Positions 36,102-38,982 of a DNA stretch of 38,982 nt are shown piece after piece. This DNA comes from Arthrobacter sp. (GTDB lineage Bacteria; Actinomycetota; Actinomycetes; Actinomycetales; Micrococcaceae): NCBI GenBank assembly GCA_023264815.1, contig JAHFUZ010000035.1, positions 1-38,982 of the forward strand, in the 5' to 3' direction. Position numbers and translations under genes: made by a program. Under the pieces are notes generated by a model. That model was not told the DNA's origin, made no database searches, and was given only the letters and a program-made list of their open reading frames with translations. Positions within the stretch are counted from its first letter, which is position 1. The number at the start of each line of letters is the position of its first letter.

Positions 36102-36236
36102 TTAGCGCTGGTTTTTGCGCGGCTTGACGAAATTAATTTCACTGCTCTCGTTTTTGGCTCTTTTTTCGGCGCGTTTTTCGAGAATTGACTTTCCCGCTTT
36201 TTTGACGCTGCCGCTCTTGGGCGATTTTCCCGACAA
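36102..36236 (-). CDS. 44-residue lysine-rich small protein
   Basis: This short gene is in a different frame from the DUF3846 extension. From TTG 36236 it encodes a very basic 44-residue peptide rich in K, R and S: MSGKSPKSGSVKKAGKS, then ILEKRAEKRAKNESSE and NFVKPRKNQR. AAAGGTGGG lies six to seven bases before the TTG. The stop is 4 nt before the DUF3846 ATG, as in an operon. The composition resembles small conserved actinobacterial proteins with a KSxxEKRAxKRAK segment, of unknown role; I do not know a name for it. Confidence 0.65.
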   Translation of the reverse strand: MSGKSPKSGSVKKAGKSILEKRAEKRAKNESSEINFVKPRKNQR

Positions 36237-36273
36237 TGGAATCCCACCTTTCTATCGTGTGTGCCTACCCGAT

Positions 36274-36302
36274 ACCATACACACTTATATTTTTTATGCC
36301 AG
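36274..36302 (-). promoter_or_regulatory. Candidate promoter of the small protein / DUF3846 unit
   Basis: On the minus strand CTGGCA (36302-36297), a 17-nt AT-rich spacer and TATGGT (36279-36274) give four of six matches to each primary sigma hexamer. A GTGTGT/ACACAC inverted repeat (36257-36284) overlaps it. Confidence 0.35.
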
Positions 36303-36383
36303 TTTCCCAAAAACGCCGGATTGCGGGCGCTGCGAGAGATGCATCGGATGCAGATAAAAGACATGGATAAACCATCCAATAAC

Positions 36384-36421
36384 GTTCGACGCCGGCACTC
36401 AAGAAAGTGCCGGCGTCGAAC
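36384..36421. terminator. Strong orphan hairpin in the gene-free stretch 36237-36652
   Basis: Bases 36384-36399 pair perfectly with 36406-36421 (16 bp, 6-nt loop), followed by TTTATG. No gene on either strand ends here. The rest of this 416-bp gap holds the AT-rich leader and promoter candidate of the small-protein unit on the left and, from 36422 to 36652, no recognisable gene or motif. Confidence 0.7.
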
Positions 36422-36652
36422 TTTATGCTGTTATTTATGAGCCGCAAGGCCAGAATTGTGGGCGGCGCGTGCCCCGCGCCAGTCGGCTCAGGTCGCCGCT
36501 GCAGCCTCCGCAAGGGATGGCCACCAACTCCTCGTCAACTCCCGGGCACCACCGCTCGGTTCGCCCTGGGCCTCTGGCACTAACGCTCCTGGCAACGCGG
36601 GGTCACCCCAGCGTTGGAAGTTTAAGTGCGGAAACCCTGCCACACTAAGCCC

Positions 36653-37888
36653 ATGACTGAGGCTCCCTCCCCCTCCCGCAGGCCCGGCATCCGGGCTGCG
36701 ATGTTTGTTGATTTCGACAACGTCTTCACCGGCTTGCAGGCGCTGGATCCGCTGGCGGCAAAGCGTTTTGCCGAAGACCCCAAGCACTGGGCGGATGCCT
36801 TGTCCTCAGGAAGTTCGGGCGAGGACACCCGCCGCTTCCTGATCCGCAACTGCTACCTCAACCCGGTGGTCTACTCGAAGTACCGGACCTACTGGACCCG
36901 CGCCGGCTTCAGGGTGATCGACTGCCCGTCCCTGACCCAGCGCGGCAAGAGCAGCACGGACATCAACCTGGTGCTGGACGCTATGGATGCGCTGTCCGGC
37001 AATGTGGGTATCGAAGAGTTCTTCATCGCCTCGGCCGATGCCGACTTCACCTCCCTGATCCAGCGGTTCCGTGCCGCCGACCGGATGACCACCGTCATCG
37101 CAGCCGGCGCCGTGGCCTTCGCGTACCGGGAGATGGCAGACCACGTGGTGGAGTCCCACGACTTCGTGGCGATCCTCAACGGCACGGCAGTAGAGCCAGT
37201 TCATGCGCTGGCGTCCGGCACCCAGCAGGCCCCGGCCGCCGCTAAGAAACCCAAATCGAAGGCCGCCTCACCGGCAGTGCGTGAGGTCCTCGAGCTGGTC
37301 CGCGCCGCTCCGGGGCCGGTGGTGGGCGCGCTGGTGGCCCACCGGGCGCTGACGGCTGAGCCTTCCCTCAAGACAGACTGGGCCGGGTTCGGAAAGTTCG
37401 GGACGTGGGTGTCCCAGATCGGCCAGGGCCTCGAATATTCGCCGGCGCAGGGCGGCTGGGTCTGGGATGGCAAGCGGTTTTCCAGCGAGGACCTTCCGGC
37501 TCCAGCCGACCTCCAGCCGGGCATCGAGGAGCAGGTCACCAGGGTCACGGATGTACCGGCCCTGTCCGCGGCGCAGTTTCGGCAGATGTTCCAGGCCATG
37601 GCCGCCCGGCTCCGCGAGCACCCCCTCAACCGCACCGAGCTGTCCCGGCAGGTGCGGGACGACTGCGTTGCTGCGGACCAGCCGGTCTCCCGCAACGCCG
37701 TAAGCTTTGTCCTCCAGGGACTGGCCTACGTGAACTATCCGCTCAATGACGAAGCGACACCGGAGGGCCTGGCCGCTGCGTGGACCACCAACGTGGAGGA
37801 ACTGTGCCGGGTGGCGCTGCTGGAATTCGACGCCGCGGAGAAGCTCGCGGTGCGCCGCTGGGCCAGCGGCGGCCTGCTGGAGAACTAA
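36653..37888 (+). CDS. NYN-domain putative RNase with LOTUS/OST-HTH domain
   Basis: This 411-residue protein has an N-terminal NYN (PIN-like) nuclease domain of about 15-180: FVDFDNV with D20 and D22, KSSTDINLVLDAMD with D103, and FFIASADADFTSLIQRFR with D129 and D131, the acidic set expected for metal-dependent RNA cleavage. After a K/A-rich linker comes a winged-helix OST-HTH/LOTUS domain (about 206-272: AVREVLELVRAAPGPVVGALVAHRAL, then SQIGQGLEYSP, GGWVWDG). A second related helical region follows at about 300-385. The pair resembles LabA/MARF1-type NYN-LOTUS proteins. Its targets are unknown. It is a single gene; ATG 36653 may be nearly leaderless. Confidence 0.88.
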   Translation: MTEAPSPSRRPGIRAAMFVDFDNVFTGLQALDPLAAKRFAEDPKHWADALSSGSSGEDTRRFLIRNCYLNPVVYSKYRTYWTRAGFRVIDCPSLTQRGKSSTDINLVLDAMDALSGNVGIEEFFIASADADFTSLIQRFRAADRMTTVIAAGAVAFAYREMADHVVESHDFVAILNGTAVEPVHALASGTQQAPAAAKKPKSKAASPAVREVLELVRAAPGPVVGALVAHRALTAEPSLKTDWAGFGKFGTWVSQIGQGLEYSPAQGGWVWDGKRFSSEDLPAPADLQPGIEEQVTRVTDVPALSAAQFRQMFQAMAARLREHPLNRTELSRQVRDDCVAADQPVSRNAVSFVLQGLAYVNYPLNDEATPEGLAAAWTTNVEELCRVALLEFDAAEKLAVRRWASGGLLEN

Positions 37889-37919
37889 GCGGGGAGTCCG
37901 ACGGTTCGCTCATTTGGCC

Positions 37920-37937
37920 TTGGTCCGGTCATACCAA
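37920..37937. promoter_or_regulatory. TTGGT-N8-ACCAA inverted repeat upstream of the VOC gene
   Basis: Five-base perfect half sites in an AT-rich 132-bp intergenic stretch. TGATAA follows, a possible -10. It is suggestive of an operator, without a known regulator. Confidence 0.35.
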
Positions 37938-38020
37938 TTTCTGATAAAAGGTGGATCAATAAATATTAGACGCCATAAAACGTTCGTCGGATACTTGAAT
38001 GACAAACGAAAGGAAACGCC

Positions 38021-38479
38021 ATGGCTTATCTTCGCCTTCACCACGTGAATGTCACCTCAGACGACATGCACTCCCTCAGTGACTTCTACCGCGACGCCCT
38101 CGGTCTGCCTCTGCTTCCATCACCGAAGATGATCGCAACAACCCATGCAGCCGACGCCGGAGTGACCGATGGCGACGCCGAATGGGAAGAAGGGGCACGT
38201 TTCTTTGAAGCCGGCGACCCCGAGGAACTCCAGCTTCACGCGACACGCCGCCAGGCATACCTCGCCCTCCAGGAAGGCCACTCGGTCAATCCCCTTGTCG
38301 GCGGCCACTTCGCCTTCCGCACTGATGACATTGAAGCCATCAAAGCGCGGTTAACTGAGCACAATATTCCTTTCGATGACTGGGGTATCTGGTCTGTCGA
38401 AGGATGGCACCAGATCTTCCTGACAGACCCTGCGGGTAACATGATCGAAATTCACCAAGTCAAGACCGAAAACCCATAA
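38021..38479 (+). CDS. VOC-family protein (glyoxalase/dioxygenase fold)
   Basis: The 152-residue protein has the vicinal oxygen chelate beta-alpha-beta-beta-beta repeats: LRLHHVNVTSDDM with a metal-ligand histidine, LSDFYRDALGLPL, GGHFAFRTDDIEAIKARL, and FLTDPAGNMIEIHQ with the C-terminal glutamate ligand. AAAGGA lies before ATG 38021. Members include glyoxalase I, fosfomycin-resistance and extradiol dioxygenase proteins; the specific reaction cannot be assigned. Base composition is somewhat less GC-rich than its neighbours. A strong hairpin follows. Confidence 0.9.
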   Translation: MAYLRLHHVNVTSDDMHSLSDFYRDALGLPLLPSPKMIATTHAADAGVTDGDAEWEEGARFFEAGDPEELQLHATRRQAYLALQEGHSVNPLVGGHFAFRTDDIEAIKARLTEHNIPFDDWGIWSVEGWHQIFLTDPAGNMIEIHQVKTENP

Positions 38480-38497
38480 TTATTGGTCTCTGATATG

Positions 38498-38540
38498 CGA
38501 CGGCCGTTGCGCCCCTTCTCCAGGGGCACAACGGCCGTCG
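38498..38540 (+). terminator. Terminator of the VOC gene
   Basis: CGACGGCCGTTG at 38498-38509 pairs with 38529-38540, then a 2x2 mismatch and CCCC/GGGG over a 7-nt loop. It starts 19 bp after the VOC stop. Confidence 0.75.
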
Positions 38541-38567
38541 CCGTCTCCAGCAGTCTTTCGCCGCGCT

Positions 38568-38591
38568 CTCACCGTAGAGCTCACCGTAGAG
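38568..38591 (+). repeat. Perfect 12-bp tandem duplication
   Basis: CTCACCGTAGAG occurs twice head to tail in the short gap between the VOC and thiolase terminators. Confidence 0.8.
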
Positions 38592-38617
38592 ACCGCAAGC
38601 AGGCACGAAGGCGCCGC

Positions 38618-38647
38618 TGCCCGGCTGGACTCATGTCCAGCCGGGCA
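38618..38647. terminator. Hairpin downstream of the thiolase gene
   Basis: A 13-bp perfect stem (38618-38630 with 38635-38647) and a TCAT loop lie 22 bp beyond the thiolase stop. It probably terminates that minus-strand gene; TTTT follows on the plus strand, so it may also work rightward. Confidence 0.7.
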
Positions 38648-38669
38648 GGATTTTGGTGCTCTTAACCTG

Positions 38670-38982
38670 TTACGCCGAACCGGCGGTGACGTTTTCGAGG
38701 ACGACGGCGAGGCCCTGGCCCACGCCGATGCAGATGGCGGCGACGCCCCAGCGTTGCCCGGAGGCCTGCAGGGAGCGGGCGAGGGTGCCCAGGATCCGGG
38801 TGCCGGACGCGCCGAGCGGGTGGCCCATGGCGATCGCGCCGCCGTGGGCGTTCACGATCGAGTGGTCGATGCCCCAGGCGTTGATGCACGCCAGGGACTG
38901 CGCGGCGAACGCTTCGTTAAGTTCGACGGCGCCCACCTGGTCCCAGCTGATGCCGGCCTTCGCGAGGGCCTTGTTCGCGGCC
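38670..38982 (-). CDS. Acetyl-CoA acyltransferase (thiolase), C-terminal part (partial)
   Basis: About 103 C-terminal residues of a thiolase that begins beyond the window; the frame is open to the edge. ELNEAFAAQSLAC carries the NEAF motif, VNAHGGAIAMGHPLGASG the catalytic histidine loop, and CIGVGQG the second active-site cysteine. Thiolases cleave or form beta-ketoacyl-CoA. The family is certain; acetyl-CoA acetyltransferase versus beta-ketoadipyl-CoA thiolase cannot be decided from this fragment. Confidence 0.92.
   Translation of the reverse strand, partial: AANKALAKAGISWDQVGAVELNEAFAAQSLACINAWGIDHSIVNAHGGAIAMGHPLGASGTRILGTLARSLQASGQRWGVAAICIGVGQGLAVVLENVTAGSA

Noticed and set aside
36115..36357. 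Hydrophobic 80-residue plus-strand frame opposite the small basic protein
   Set aside because: Leucine/phenylalanine content is the complement of the AAA/GAA codons of the minus-strand gene; there is no ribosome site.
36098..36379. N-terminal extension of the DUF3846 protein
   Set aside because: It would overlap a better small gene in another frame and cross the promoter candidate; family members start at MNSIYNALIVP-like sequence.
25570..38982. A defence island built from the DUF222/HNH, PhoD-like, NYN and DUF3846 genes
   Set aside because: These genes are scattered singly among transport and metabolic genes, on different strands, with no shared operon or known defence partners.

Overview
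The window is GC-rich actinobacterial DNA, most likely from Arthrobacter or Pseudarthrobacter (Micrococcaceae). The evidence is the codon use, the DUF222/HNH protein, the dispersed GTTTCGACAGGCTCAACCAC-type intergenic repeat and the CGACGGCGG-stem terminators. No tRNA, rRNA, CRISPR array, insertion sequence or phage integrase was seen.

Positions 1-22100 form a purine/ureide catabolic region. After the 3' end of aceE (pyruvate dehydrogenase E1) come xdhA-xdhB-xdhC (hypoxanthine/xanthine to urate), urate oxidase behind a hairpin-rich leader, and an NCS2 purine permease. An IclR-family regulator is divergent from an operon of malic enzyme, malate synthase, a DUF6986 protein and (S)-ureidoglycine aminohydrolase. 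A threonine-dehydratase-like gene is divergent from hydroxypyruvate isomerase and tartronate semialdehyde reductase, followed by glyoxylate carboligase, glycerate kinase, allantoinase and a receiver-less OmpR-type winged-helix protein. Glyoxylate from ureides can thus go to glycerate 2-phosphate (Gcl, GlxR, GlxK) or be oxidised through malate and pyruvate (AceB, malic enzyme, pyruvate dehydrogenase). HIU hydrolase, OHCU decarboxylase, allantoate amidohydrolase and ureidoglycolate lyase are not in the window.

The most interesting regulatory signal is a pair of 15-bp TTCC-N7-GGAA-like boxes spaced exactly 21 bp start to start. It occurs in both divergent promoters of this region (8865-8900 and 15217-15252) and probably marks the regulon of the IclR protein. 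The most interesting gene is the DUF6986 protein, a CitE-like enzyme of unknown reaction placed between malate synthase and AllE.

Positions 22100-29800 hold mixed metabolic genes: a Bcp peroxiredoxin, a DUF2236 oxygenase, an LLM flavin oxidoreductase, a membrane-anchored matrixin-like protease, a PhoD-like phosphatase, a DUF222/HNH protein and a MOSC protein. Positions 29800-34100 hold a GntR/UTRA regulator and an NMT1/SsuA-type ABC importer. Positions 34060-35750 hold a TetR regulator with a perfect 30-bp operator and a coupled EamA exporter. Positions 35750-38982 hold an AT-rich islet with a DUF3846 protein and a 44-residue basic protein, a NYN-LOTUS putative RNase, a VOC protein and the end of a thiolase gene.
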